From Erinaceus europaeus (lineage: Eukaryota > Chordata > Mammalia > Eulipotyphla > Erinaceidae): 64,000 bases of DNA. The stretch spans positions 92,054,054 through 92,118,053 of the forward strand of contig NC_080170.1 of NCBI RefSeq assembly GCF_950295315.1, read 5' to 3'. Positions 11,490 to 22,727 of this stretch are shown here, in pieces (within the stretch, counting starts at the first letter, position 1; each line of letters begins with the position of its first letter). The notes beneath the pieces were generated by a model. It saw only the letters and a list, made by a program, of their open reading frames with translations, ran no database searches and was not told the DNA's origin. The translations under genes were made by a program, and so were the position numbers.

Positions 11490-11846
11490 TATTTAATTAT
11501 TTATTCTTCCCTCCAGGGTTATTGCTGGGAGTCAGTGCCTGCAATACGAATCCACTGATCCTGGAGGCTATTTTTCCCCCCTTTGTTGCCCTTGTTGTTT
11601 ATTGTCATTGTTGTTATTATTGTTGTTGCTGCTGTCACTGTTGTTGGATAGGACAGAGAGAAATCGAGAGAGGAAGGGAAGACAGAGGAGGGGAGATAAA
11701 GATAGACACCTGCAGACCTGCTTCACAGTCCATGAAGTGACCCCCCTTGCAGGTGGGGGGCCAGGGGCTCCAACCCGAACCCCTGACGCTGGTCCTTGTG
11801 CTTCGCATCATGTGCGCATAACCCATTGCACTACCGTCTGACCCCC
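11490..11846 (-). mobile_element. SINE-B with 3' tail module
   Basis: At left is the extra module in reverse (CCTCCAGGGTTATTGCTGGG...CCACTGATCCTGGAGGC), then the CAACAA-type tail, body and head ending CTACCGTCTGACCCCC. TSDs AATTAYTATTTATT lie at 11476-11489 and 11847-11860. Confidence 0.94.
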
Positions 11847-11984
11847 AATTATTATTTATTAAGACTACATCCCTATAAATTAATTTAGTAAGCCTAACAA
11901 AGACATTTAACTCTTATTTAGAAGTGAGGAGATGCATGTGCTAATAGTAGTGCTATCATTTTGTGCTTATGTATTAAGTTTCTG

Positions 11985-12165
11985 AGGATATGAAGACTGC
12001 TCATCCAGTAAAGCATATACCTTACTGTGTGTGAGATCCTGGCAACAAGTCCCAACATTACCTGTGGGCATCCTGGAAGGTACCAGAGCTGCTTCCTCAA
12101 TAATGCAGTGGTGATTTGGTGTCTCTCCTTTCTTTATATATCTCTTTATCTCAGAAGATAAAGAA
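11985..12165 (+). mobile_element. SINE-D
   Basis: TGCTCATCCAGTAAAGCATA, CTTACTGTGTGTGAGATCCTGG, a CATCCTGGAAGGTACCAGAG block, then TGTCTCTCCTTTCTTTATA and AAGATAAAGAATAAA. The order matches the copy at 31907. The head looks tRNA-derived but is too diverged to name the tRNA. Confidence 0.65.
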
Positions 12166-12245
12166 TAAAAAATCAGACTGTGAATGTCACTCAATGGTGT
12201 CATACATGCATAGGGCCCAGATTTCAATCCACTGTACCACAATTA

Positions 12246-12303
12246 AAAAAGAAGAAGGAGGAGGAGGAGAAAGAAAAGAAAGAGAGAGAGAGAGAGAGAG
12301 AGA
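12246..12303. repeat. A/G-rich tract ending in (GA)n
   Basis: A-rich then GA-rich, probably a decayed SINE tail. The sequence before it (12170-12245, ending CACTGTACCACAATT) looks like another degenerate SINE head. Confidence 0.7.
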
Positions 12304-13996
12304 TATGAAGAACAAAAGGAAATTCTGATCATTGTGCAGGGAGTAAGAAAGCTATGGAGTCCAAGTTTCATCTATGGTCTTCCATATTGCACTAAAGCAA
12401 AAGGCACTGGGGAAGGCTAGAAAGAGACAGAATGAAGGAACATTGGGGTCCTGGGGTGTCACCTAGATAATCGAGGGGAGAGGAAATGCTGTGCCTATGT
12501 GTTGAAGACTATACAGTAAAACATTAACCCCTCAAATAAAATAAAATGCCAAAGATCCTACAAGGTTTGAGAATTCTTTTCTACATATTACTTTCACTTT
12601 GCATGTTTTGTACAATAATAATTAACTACTTTTATAAGTAGAATAAAGCAATAAAAGTTATTTTGAAAATGCAAACAACACACACACAAAAGAGAGATCC
12701 GGAGTTGGAAAGATTATTCAAGAGTCAGTTATGTTGTTGTGTTAGAATAGTCAAATTTACAAAGTAAGGCAGTGGTTACAGAGGAGTACATGACCCCCAA
12801 AACCTTTTTTTCTTGGAAGGGAGAGAAGAGTCTTTACATGGAAGGCAAGAATCCAGAATAGTTAAAAGTTCTGTGCTTTTGACAATTTAGTGAATGAAAA
12901 GTAAGGAAGAGGAAATCTGGGTTTTAGTTGGGCTGAGGAGATAAACAAAATACACATAGAAACATTTAAGGAAATTAGAACCTATCTTTTTTCTTTTATT
13001 TTTTTCGTCTAATTACACAGATTTAAGACACATGAAGTATTATTGAGGTTACTAGGGACAAGGATTTATTGCTTACTGGGTGCAAGTTTCTGTAGGATGG
13101 GGAAAAGTTTCTAAAGACAGAGAGTAGTAGGTTGGGGAGATACCATAATGGTCATACAAAAGACTTGTATGCTCCTATGTCCCAGTTTCTTTGGAATACA
13201 GAAGCATGGGAAGTGGGGAGAACAGAAATAAGATAAGAATAAAAAAAAAAGAAGCCTAAGGGAGGGGAGGTTTAAAATTCATGTGGTTATGAGAGGACTT
13301 GAGGATGTAAGTGACTAGAGTGAGGAAGTTTGGGAATAGAAAGAAAACAAGATGTTAGGGTTGAGAAAGCTTCATTACCCAGGGAATGAATCTGTGGTTG
13401 GAGGCATTTCCTTCTCGTTGCCATTTTGTGATTGGATGACTAGAAGATTTTAATGCCTTAGAGGCGAAGTGTCTACCTCTGCTTTGTGGTGAGTCACTGA
13501 CAATTTACTTTGCCTCTTTGAAAATTTATCTTTGGTAAACAGTGACTGTTTCTGGCTGGTACACTCCCTCCCTTATTTCCCTTCTCCATCGTACAATTTC
13601 CATCCCTATCTGCACAGTAAGGCTTCTGTTACTTACAAACTCTTTGGTAGCACTCAGAGAACTTAACACACCACATCTGGCAGGTTGTATCACTTCAGCA
13701 AATTGCTCAACCTCCCCAGGTGAAGTTTCTTCAGCTGTAAAATGAGGAGGCTGGGTTAGATGATCTCAAAGGTTCTTTGTGGTTCATTCTTTAATTATAC
13801 CTTTAGTATAATTATTTTTGTAAATTTGTTTCATATACACTCAGAGAATATAAATAACGCGGGCTGCCTGGCAAATTACTCATCCAGTCCTTGATCACGA
13901 AATCATTCTGCTTGCATTATTACCTGATTAAGCAAGAGCTTGCAAAAAGAACAGGGAATATTAGATAGATACTGCTCCTGGGCAAATTGTGGGTTA
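12304..13996. other. 1.7 kb mostly unique DNA
   Basis: No gene seen. A weak SINE-like head followed by an A-rich tail at about 13130-13250 (GGTTGGGGAGATACCATAATG, then AATAAAAAAAAAAGA) may be an old copy. The ORF at 13542-13745 has no recognisable domain. Confidence 0.5.
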
Positions 13997-14010
13997 GGAG
14001 TTGTGGATGG

Positions 14011-14078
14011 AATCGCTTCTCGGCCTTTTGGCTAAGATCAAGTATCACTTCTCTGCCTTTTGGCTAAGATCAAGTGTC
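14011..14078 (+). pseudogene. Dimeric U2 snRNA 5'-end retropseudogene
   Basis: Unit 1 (14012-14043) reads as the first 32 nucleotides of the spliceosomal U2 RNA: ATCGCTTCTCGGCCTTTTGG, then CTAAGATCAAGT. Unit 2 (14044-14077) repeats it for 34 nt with two changes (ATCACTTCTCTGCC). The whole 68 bp insert has perfect 14 bp TSDs GGAGTTGTGGATGG at 13997-14010 and 14079-14092, so it arrived as one retrotransposition event. There is no poly(A) tail, no Sm site and none of the downstream U2 structure, so it cannot function as U2. The U2 match is from memory of the well-conserved RNA. Confidence 0.93.
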
Positions 14079-14235
14079 GGAGTTGTGGATGGTGAAATGG
14101 AAGCTTTGTTAAATTATTCTGACCCATGTTTTAATCACCAGATTGATAATTTTGGTATTGTCAAGTAATAGTGCTTGTTTTGCAATTAACTAGTAAAACT
14201 TTCTGGTGGAGTCAAGGTATAAGAAATTCTGAACC

Positions 14236-14529
14236 TTGGGAGTCGGGTGGTAGAACAGCAGGTTAAGCACAGGTGGTGCAAAGCGCAAGGACCAACAGAA
14301 GAATCACGGTTGGAGCGCCCGGCTCCCCATCTGCAGGGGAGGCGCTTCACAGGCGGTGAAGCAGGTCTGCAGATGTCTATCTTTCTCTCCCCCTCTCTGT
14401 CTTCCTCTCATCTCTCCATTTCTCTTTATCCTATCCAACAACATCAACAACAGTAGTAACTACAACAATAAAACAACAAGGGCAACAAAAGGGAATAAAT
14501 AAATATATAAAAAAGAATTTATATAAAAA
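14236..14529 (+). mobile_element. SINE-B
   Basis: A complete plus-strand copy: head GGGAGTCGGGTGGTAGAACA, B-box region altered (GGTTGGAGCGC), body, CAACAACA tail and AATAAATAAATATAT. Perfect 15 bp TSDs AAGAAATTCTGAACC at 14221-14235 and 14530-14544. Confidence 0.97.
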
Positions 14530-14544
14530 AAGAAATTCTGAACC

Positions 14545-15399
14545 CTTAGTAGCTAACATAGGGCCATGTTAAATACAGATTACATTTTGGAAATAATAAT
14601 GTAATGAATAAATAGAAATATAAAAAAGCTATGCTATAAGGGAAATAACAATTTTAAGATTTTTAACACAGATACTCTGGTACTCTGGAAGGCTCCCTCT
14701 GGAAAGTATTCATTATTATCCATTTTAGGATTGAAGTTTAGATGTGGCCATCCTAAATTTAGAATACTAAGATGCTTTCAGGTCTCCTGGATGTCTTCCC
14801 AATATTCTCTCTGAACACTTCCCTTGGGACTTATGAACCCTATGTATCTCAGATTTACTCTCTTGGGTGTCTTGTCCCTGTGCAATGGGTGATACTGTTA
14901 TCATATACCTAACCACGAGGTTGATTACATATTTTGATTTGAACTTCAACCCATACTTTGAGCTGCTTTGTTTTAAAAGATTTTAAATCAGTTACCCGCA
15001 TTAAAGTATCTGAATATTCTAGGTAAAGCCGTAATTAATAGATCAGGAGTTCTGGAAATACAGTCTTTGTTTTGACATCATAACTGTGGTGCTACATTGT
15101 TGGTACAATTCACAGATCAATAGAAAATTCTCTACTTTCAACTTCCAGAAACAATAGGCATGCTTGTTCTTGCTTGCTTTGTGTATATTTATTTATTTAT
15201 TTATTTATTTTATTTAATCTGTCTTGCTCCTAAGAGAAAGTGATCCTATTTCCTATGTCATCTGTGACATCTCCAGTTTACTCCCATTAACCTGTAATTA
15301 ATTAATTCCTCCCCATTTTCTGTTACAAATATCTTAGGGTGGATAAAAAATTACATGGTCATGCTCTCCAGATGATCCGAATCTGGACTCTGATAAAAG
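14545..15399. other. Unique AT-rich DNA with a (TTTA)n tract
   Basis: Nothing gene-like. A TTTA microsatellite lies at about 15187-15218. Confidence 0.5.
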
Positions 15400-15408
15400 G
15401 AAAAGATG

Positions 15409-15693
15409 AAACGGGCTGCAAGGTGGCATGGTTAGTTGAGTGCAAATATTACCATATACAAAGATCTGGGTTAAAACCCTCAGTCCTGGTTTTTGGTGTA
15501 TTGCACCAAAGTAAATGATACTGAGGGTGTGTGTGAGGGGGTGCTCTTTAGGTCCTGGTGCACAATGGTGGAGGAGGACCTAAGCAGGAGGTTAGAGTGT
15601 TTTGCAGAAAACTGGGAAATTTTGCACATGTACCAACAACAATTTTAACTGTTGACTATAAACCATCAATCCTCCCCCAAATAAAAATAAAAT
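15409..15693 (+). mobile_element. SINE/L1 chimeric retroelement
   Basis: The first 70 bp (GGGCTGCAAGGTGGCATGGT, then a B-box-like GGGTTAAAACCCT) are a diverged SINE head. From about 15485 the sequence becomes an L1 3' end: TTGGTGTATTGCACCAAAG, GGTCCTGGTGCACAATGGTG, TTTTGCAGAAAACTGGGAAAT and AACCATCAATCCTCCCCC, parallel to 43515-43735. One pair of 9 bp TSDs GAAAAGATG at 15400-15408 and 15694-15702 surrounds both parts, so they inserted together. Confidence 0.78.
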
Positions 15694-15924
15694 GAAAAGA
15701 TGGGACTCTATATTCCATTTTTTCTATAAGTATTACCTTCCTCTATCAATGACCTTTAGTAACCATCACTGATAGAGAGGTTAGTATTACAAACTGGAAA
15801 ACAATATAGTACCCAGAGATAAAACTCTCTTAACACTTGTGGTAGGCAGAAAACTGTAATCCTCTTCCAGCCTCCAAAGATGTCCATACTCAAATTCTTG
15901 GGACCTGTGCTGTGTGAATGTATG

Positions 15925-16145
15925 AGAGATTTGAATTGCAGTGGTATCAGACTTGCATATCTATCACCTTGTGTACTAGATTCAATCCCTGGCACCATTA
16001 TATGCCAAAACATGTATTAAAACAAAGATTTATTTTAAAAAAGTCCCTACTCACAGTGGGGAAAGGAGTGCTATATTTGCTACAGGTGTCTCCCTTTCTT
16101 TCTCTCCTTCCCCCTCACTTTCTCTCTGTCCTATCAAATGAAGGA
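15925..16145 (+). mobile_element. SINE-D-like, degenerate
   Basis: CAGACTTGCATATCTATCAC, CTAGATTCAATCCCTGGCAC and a pyrimidine-rich body CTCTCTGTCCTATCAAATGA. The middle is interrupted by an A/T-rich stretch. Confidence 0.5.
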
Positions 16146-16749
16146 AAGGATAAATTACTATTCAGATACTTCATGTTTAAATAATATTACTTTATTTTGT
16201 ATGTAATCATTTGTATATATGTTTTATTAGGCACCGTACTATAGTAATTAAAATGCAAGGCTTCTATGACTCTTTGATGTGGGATTTATCAAACGGGAGG
16301 TTTTTTATAATGTGGGTTTATTTAGTTATATATAAAAAAGCATAGTATCAAAATAAGCAAAGGTGGAAAGACTGGCTAGCTATGTGGTACAGAGCCATGA
16401 GTCTTTTTAAGTTAGTTTACCAGTGTGCAACTACAGGGCATGCAGGTCCTGGGGGTGGGGGGGAAGCAGCATAGTGGGTGCAGGGAAAAGGTGGAGGCAA
16501 GCAGGCAAAGAACAGCAAGAAAAGAACGATTTCTGCCACACTCCTTTAAATAACTTCCTATACCCACAGTCCCTTGTGAATTTGCATATGTCTGTCATAT
16601 GCTTTGGGCATCAGCTGACGTCAGCCATATGCTAACAAATTCCCATAATATGTTCATGTTCCATATACATTTTGCTCACTGTAAGTTGACCATGTTCCCA
16701 GCACTGTATTAGAAGATGATGACAGAGTAAGATTAAAAAGTGACAATCA

Positions 16750-17034
16750 GGGAGTCCGGTGGTAGCGCTACTGGTTAAGCGCACGTGGCGCAAAGCACAA
16801 GGAACGGTGTAAGGAAACCGGTTCAAGCTTCAGGCTCCCCATCTGCAGGGGAGTCGCTTCACAGGCGGTGAAGCAGGTCTGCAAGTGTCTATCTTTCTCT
16901 CCCCCTCTTTATCTTCCCCTCCTCTCTCCATTTCTCTCTGTCCTATCTAACAAAGACTACATCAATAACAACAACAGGGGCAACGAAAGGGAAAATAAAT
17001 AAATATATATATAAAAGAGCGCATGCTAAAGGCA
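16750..17034 (+). mobile_element. SINE-B
   Basis: Head GGGAGTCCGGTGGTAGCGCT, body GGAGTCGCTTCACAGGCGGT and tail AATAAATAAATATATATAT. Imperfect TSDs ATTAAAAARTGACAWTCA surround it (from 16732 and from about 17035). Confidence 0.93.
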
Positions 17035-17054
17035 AATTAAAAAAATGACATTCA

Positions 17055-18135
17055 TTATTTTCCTAAAAATATGACATTGAGTGAAAAAAATAAGCATACC
17101 AGATTTAAAATGAAGTATGATGAGTACTAATTTACAAGAAATACAGAGCTTCATCAGAACATTTAGAGAATGTAGACATGTCTATATAATCCAGAAGACT
17201 ACAGAAAGAATCAGAGCTTTGAAAAAATGAAAAGGGTTTTTTGTTTAGAAGTGAACTGAATAGAAGATGTTCCAGAGAATAATAACTGCATATAAAAATT
17301 AATTATTATTATTATTATTGCATTTTTAGTAGTTATCAGTTCTTACTGCTGGATTTTCAAGAACAGGTAGTATTTTAAACTGATTATACTCAATATAGCT
17401 ATTATTAGACTAGTTAAAAAGGGTACATTTCAACCTTTAATATCTATATTTCCATTCAGTCTACTACTTTATTCATAAAATAATACTTTAAAGTAATTTA
17501 AAATAATTATTTTATCTTCAGAGCATCTGCAGACACTTAATTATAGTGTACAGTGATTTGGAGTTTTGTTTTGGTAAATGACTTGCCAATCAGGAAATGA
17601 AAATCTAAGTGAAAATATAAGTCCCAAATGGTTTTGGAGTATGGGGAAAGTGACTATAAGTACTGTTTATAACAATTATACAAACAGTTGATTTAGAAAT
17701 TAGTTTTAGACAATCATCTAATGTTAGGGAAACATACATTTGTCTAATTTATCATTAGATTAACAGGACTGCACATTCAGTGAATCAGAGAATATAGCCA
17801 ATAAAATGTCACAACACTTACTGCCATCACAATACTTACTGCTACCTTTTCTCAAATTTTCATTCTAATGCCTATCCAAGTACTACTTGAAAGGGACATT
17901 TCTTTTTGAAAAAAGCAGTGTTCCACTTTGTTAAATTATTTTGGAATAACTGTATATTATGTGTTTACATATGTGTGTAAGCACACACACATATATATAT
18001 ACACATATAAATACATACATGTGTGCAGGTGATTTTGTACATGATTGTATGTGAATTTTCTAGCTCAAACATCACCTCTTTGAGGAAGAAGTAATTCATT
18101 TTATTTCTTTACTTGAGTGATACCTCTGCTTTTTT
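17055..18135. other. 1.1 kb AT-rich unique DNA
   Basis: No gene or element seen. A CA/TA-rich patch at 17975-18025 is simple sequence. Confidence 0.5.
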
Positions 18136-18137
18136 AT

Positions 18138-18286
18138 TAGTGATTTAATATTACTTTACAAAATTATGAGGTAATAGGGGTATAATTCCATACCACTCCA
18201 ACCACCAGAGCTCTGTGTTCCCATCCCCTCCGTTAGAAACTGTGGTAGTTCTCCAAAGGTCACAGATATACGTAGACTATTACTCT

Positions 18287-18318
<32 letters not shown>

Positions 18319-18530
18319 CCTATCTATCTATCTACCTATCTCTATCTATATTTGTTCTTTTTTTCCCTATGGTTCTATCTTCTCTTCCTAAGTCATATCT
18401 ATACTTAGTACTACTTTTGAGTGACCTTCCTTTATTTCTCTTCTCTCTATGGGTCCTGATGCAATTGGAGTTCAGAGCCCTCTGGTCATCTTCACCTAAC
18501 ATTTCTCCCCTCCTGGCAGTATGGACTAGA
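18138..18530 (-). mobile_element. L1 3' UTR, left part, with (TATC)n
   Basis: TTAATATTACTTTACAAAAT, AATAGGGGTATAATTCCATA and TCCTGATGCAATTGGAGTTC match 23170-23520. A (TATC)n microsatellite occupies 18286-18346 inside it. It continues at 19036 after two SINEs. Confidence 0.8.
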
Positions 18531-18832
18531 GTTTTTAAAAAATATTTATTTATTTATTTATTTCCTTTTTGTTGCCCATGTTGTTTTTATTGTTGTTGTA
18601 CTTATTATTGTTGTTGATGTCATCGTTGTTGGATAGGACAGAACTGGTGAGAGGAGAGGAAGACAGAGAGGGGGAGAGAAAGATAGACACCTGCAGACCT
18701 GCTTCACCGCCTGTGATGCGACTCACCTGTCTGCAGGTGGGGAGCCGGGGGCTCGAACTGGGATCCTGACGCTAGTCCTTGCGCTTTGTGCCACCTGCGC
18801 TTAACCCGCTGCGCTACCACCTGACTCCCAGA
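18531..18832 (-). mobile_element. SINE-B in L1, adjoining a SINE-A
   Basis: A complete minus-strand copy with head end CGCTACCACCTGACTCCC. It sits at the tail side of the next SINE-A, as if inserted into that element's A-rich tail. Confidence 0.93.
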
Positions 18833-19035
18833 ATTTTTTTTTTAATCTTTAGTTATTGGATAGAGACAGACAGAAATCTAGAAGGTAGGGGAAGACAGAG
18901 AGAGGGAGACAGACAGACACCTACAGCACTGCTTCACCATTTGTGAAGCTTCCTCTCTGCAGGTGGGGACCAGCGGCTTGAACCTGCATCCTTGTGCTGT
19001 GAGTCCTTAGCCAGGTGCACCGCCGCGTGGCCCCT
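18833..19035 (-). mobile_element. SINE-A in L1
   Basis: Tail TTTAGTTATTGGATAGAGAC to head CAGGTGCACCGCCGCGTGGC. The L1 target word TGGACTAGA appears at 18522-18530 and again at 19036-19044, flanking this SINE together with the SINE-B. Confidence 0.93.
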
Positions 19036-19500
19036 TGGACTAGATTTCTTTATGGGGTGCAGAAGATGGGATTTCTGGCTTCTCTAATTGCTTCTCTGTT
19101 GGACATGGGCATTGGAAGGTTGATTTATACCCCAGCTTGTTTCTTATCTTTCCCTAGTGGGGTAGGCCTTTGGAGAGGTGAGGGGGACACATTGACGAGA
19201 TCATTTGTACAGGGTAGTCAGGATTTGAATCATAGTAGCATCTGCAAATTGGTGGTAGAAAGGGAGGGAGGTCTATTTTTGGTATGTTTCTAAGGGCCAG
19301 TGACTTTAGTAATTGTTGCTTGACTGTGATAGCTAACATGGAGACTAACTAAAATTATTATTTGGGAAGATGGTGTTATAGTTGAGAATAGGGTTAGAAA
19401 GTTGGATTATGGGAAAGAGTAGATTCCCAAAGTTGAAGAACATGTATAAATACAATTAACTATTCACCTCATCTGCATGCCATTGTCAGGCAAATCAAGT
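19036..19500 (-). mobile_element. L1 3' UTR, right part
   Basis: TGGGGTGCAGAAGATGGGAT, TGTAATTGCTTCTCTGTTGG-type blocks and GATGGTGTTATAGTTGAGAA match 57290-57800 and 60050-60480. It is the same element as 18138-18530. Confidence 0.8.
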
Positions 19501-19512
19501 GACGACGTTTAT

Positions 19513-19770
19513 AATTGTGTTTTCCAGTACTAGAGCCTTTCTCTGCTCTCTGTTTCTTTGCTTCCCTGTGGCCCTGGAACTAGTACCTCTTTTCCTTTAT
19601 TAAAACTCTTACTACATATTCTGTTTCCTTAAGCTGTTCACTAAACAGATATCTTGACCTTGTACTCTAACTTTTCCAGTTCTATCAGAAGCAAACATTC
19701 AGATATTACCCCTATAATGTTTTGATCATAACTCTTTAAGATAAAATAATGAAAAAGCTGAAACTTGGAT
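19513..19770 (+). repeat. Local duplication X, copy 1 (no SINE)
   Basis: TTGTGTTTTCCAGTACTAGA to AAGATAAAATAATGAAAAAG is nearly identical to 23611-24150 after removing a SINE-B from the latter. This copy shows the empty site TGATCATAACTCTT at 19723-19736. Confidence 0.92.
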
Positions 19771-20007
19771 GGTATTTTCTTTGCAATTCCTTGTAGTACA
19801 GGAATATTATCTTAGTTGATTATTACACTGGAAAAGTGATTAGTTTCTTTCCCTTTACAGATGAGGAAAAAGAGAGCAAGGGTAGGCAGTTGACTTGACC
19901 ATTAGCCCATTAATCTCTTATGTACTAGAACTTAACGCCAATTCTATGATTCTTAAGTCTAAAACTAATTTTTTTACATTTGCATGTTTTTCTTTGGGAG
20001 GGCGGTA

Positions 20008-20338
20008 TAATTTTTTTTTTCCTCCAGGATTATTGCTGGGCCTTGGTGCCTGCACTATGAATCCACTGCTCTTGGAGGCTCTTTTTTTCCTTTTTGTTGC
20101 CCTTGTTGTTTATCATTGTTGTTGTTATTATTATTATTGTTGTTATTGGATAAGACAGAGAGAAATCAAGAGAGGAGGGGAAGACAGAGAGGGGGACAGA
20201 AAGATAGACATCTGCAGACCTGCTTCACTGCTTGTGAAATGACCCTCCTCAAGGTGGGGAGCTAGGGGCTTGAACCAGGATGGTTCTTACACTTCGCACC
20301 ATGTGTGTTTAACCTGCTGCACTACCACTTGGCCCCTG
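20008..20338 (-). mobile_element. SINE-B with 3' tail module
   Basis: CCTCCAGGATTATTGCTGGG at left is the reversed tail module, followed by tail, body and head. The stretch between body and B box has small deletions. Confidence 0.92.
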
Positions 20339-20504
20339 GGGAGTGTAATTTGTAATCTGTTCCATTAAAGTGCAATCTATAATTCCAAGTAGCTCCTAAT
20401 AATTTTTAAGTTCCAGGAGAAAGTAAGACAAATAGCTACCTCTGAAAGTTTACCACTGATCATGTGGTTTTCTATATGTATTTATATCTCTGTAATTCTG
20501 GGTG

Positions 20505-21080
20505 AGAAAAAAGTCTATATTTAATCAATTTTCCCCTCTCATATTAATTAGTTATTTATATGACTACAAGTTAATAGGATTGTACATAAACACCATTCCC
20601 ACCACCAAAAGACTGTGTCCCATCCCATCCTCCCCCAACACCACCCCCCAGTGAAGCCAAAAATCCACCCTCACCCTCAACCCAGAGATTTTTACTTTGG
20701 TGCCCTACTCGAAACTCAGTCAAATTCTGCTTTGAGTTTCCCTTTCTGTTCTTCTTTCTCAACTTCTGTTTTTGAGTGGGATCATCCCATACTCATTTTT
20801 GTCTTTCTGACTTAGCTCACTTAACATAGTTTCTTCTAGCTCCATCCAAGATGGGTTAGAGAAGGTGGGTTCATTGTTCTTAATAGCTGTGTAGTATTCC
20901 ACCACTTTCTCAGCCACTCATCTGTTGTTGGGCACCTAGGTTGCTTCCAGGTTTTAGCTATTACGAATTGTGCTGCTATGAACATAGGTGTACACATATC
21001 TTTTTGGTTGGGTGTTATGGAGTCTTTGGGGTATATTCCTAGGAGAGGAATTACTGGGTCATATGGAAGGTCCATGTCTA
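20505..21080 (-). mobile_element. L1 ORF2 C-terminus and start of 3' UTR
   Basis: The minus strand at 20836-21087 is open for 83 codons and reads YDPVIPLLGIYPKD, then MFIAAQ and DEWLRKW, the classical end of mammalian L1 ORF2. To the left follow ATCCTATTAACTTGTAGTCA-type 3' UTR blocks (minus strand). The element stops abruptly at about 20505 without an A tail and at 21080 against a duplicated block. Confidence 0.92.
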
Positions 21081-21081
21081 G

Positions 21082-21693
21082 CCTCAACCATTCCCTTTAG
21101 TAAGTTCTTTCACTTAGTCACTATTTGACTGCCTAGTCACCCTAGGCACCAAGTTGCTAAGAGCATTCCTATGTCTTAGGATCCACAGATGTTATTCAAA
21201 CAGCCCAAGATCTTTCTTTTCATGAAAACAGAAGAAACGCTTGCAAAAAAACCAAACCAAAACAAACAAACAAACAAAAAAACACAGTTCATCTTCCACC
21301 CTCTTTATCTGCCTCCCGACCAACTCCTGTGCTCCCCTATATGCTCTTCTGTACTGTTGCCCCTCTTCTTGGGAACTGTGCATATAAATTATCTTTTCAA
21401 TGAGAATCACTTTCTGGTCAGTTTGCCATATATAGTTCACACTGTTCATTAACACACCATATTTTAAAATAGTTGGTGATGTAAAAACACGATCTGTGCT
21501 TCCAGGTTCCACATTTTTTAAATTTTTATTCTTTAAATTTTATTAGTGATTTAATATTGATGTACAAAAATTACAATATAACAGAGGTACAACTCTGCAC
21601 CATTCCCACCTCCAAAGTCCCGTGTCCCCATTACCTCCATTGTAAACTTTAGAAGTTCTCCCCAGGTTGCAGATGTGGATTAACTATTATTTC
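21082..21693 (+). repeat. Local duplication Y, copy 1
   Basis: About 610 bp from CCTCAACCATTCCCTTTAGT to CCCAGGTTGCAGATGTGGAT, very close to 22728-23316. The part from 21535 onward is an L1 3' UTR block on the minus strand. ORFs in it appear in both copies but have no domain. Confidence 0.93.
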
Positions 21694-22280
21694 TGAGAAG
21701 CAACCACAGGCCTAGTAGGATTGTCAGAACAAACTTCTATGAGAGTAGGAAAGAGGAGTAACATCATGGGGCATGTTGGGGTTTGGCAAAAATAGACTGC
21801 CCATGAGAGGTCATTCTCCCCAAGTCATGATTGTTCTTCTAGTTGTCCACAAACTCCTCTCCAGATTCTCAGTTATTGCAATTTAATCCTCAAACACATA
21901 CAACAAAGGTTTATTTTTTGTGACAATTACAATTTCATATTTCCTCAAAAATCATCATAGAGTTTGCCTATCATGCTCAAACTATGTAACAGTACTATAT
22001 ATGATTAATGCATAAGATGTGACTCTCAGCAGTTCATAAAATAATATACATATCAATTTTGTAATTTATAAGTGCTTTATATAAAAAAGTTACTCATTTT
22101 AAAATTGAAATAAGTAAAGAGTTATGATCAAAGCATTATAGGAATAATATCTGAATGTCTGCTTTTGATAGAACTGGAAAAGTTAAGAGTACAAGGTCAA
22201 GATTTCTGTTTAGTGTACACCTTAAGGAAATAGAATATGTAGTAAAAGTTTTAATAAAGGAAAAAGAGATATTAGTTCCA
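21694..22280. other. Unique spacer between duplicated blocks
   Basis: No element recognised and no gene. Confidence 0.45.
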
Positions 22281-22483
22281 GGGCCACAAGGGAGGCACCT
22301 GGTTGAGTGCATGCATTACAATGCACAAGGACCAGGATTCCAGCTCCTGGTCCCCACCTGCAGGGGGAAAGCCTTGTGGGTGCTGCAGGTATCTCTCTGT
22401 CTCTCTCCCTTTCACCCCCTTCCCTCTTGAATTCTGGCTGTCAATATCCAAAAAAATAAAGGTAATAAAATAAATTTTTTAAA
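22281..22483 (+). mobile_element. SINE-A
   Basis: Head AGGGAGGCACCTGGTTGAGT, GGTCCCCACCTGCAGGGGGA, then the pyrimidine-rich body and TCCAAAAAAATAAAGGTAAT tail. Part of the GTGAAGCAGG motif is lost. Confidence 0.9.
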
Positions 22484-22727
22484 AAGAGAACTATAAAGTT
22501 AAAATACATATGAATTATGATTAATGAAAGTCAAACATAGAAAACCTCACCAGTTGAATCAATTGCTTCTTTGGTATGTTAACTATGTTTTTCATTTTGT
22601 ATATTCAAGTGCTTTGCTATATTGCAGGAACTCTCCTTCCTGGAGCTAAACAATAGTTAAAGATAACAAATAATTCACCCAGGATCAAGCTTTTCAAGCA
22701 CAAACTAACCAATCCAGATTCCACACC

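Noticed and set aside
14011..14078. Functional U2 snRNA gene
   Set aside because: Only the first 32-34 nt are present, duplicated, with no Sm site, no downstream stems and TSDs that mark a retropseudogene.
21189..21512. ORFs of 87-106 codons in duplication Y
   Set aside because: Present in both copies only because the DNA is duplicated; the frame crosses an A-rich tract and an L1 UTR block.
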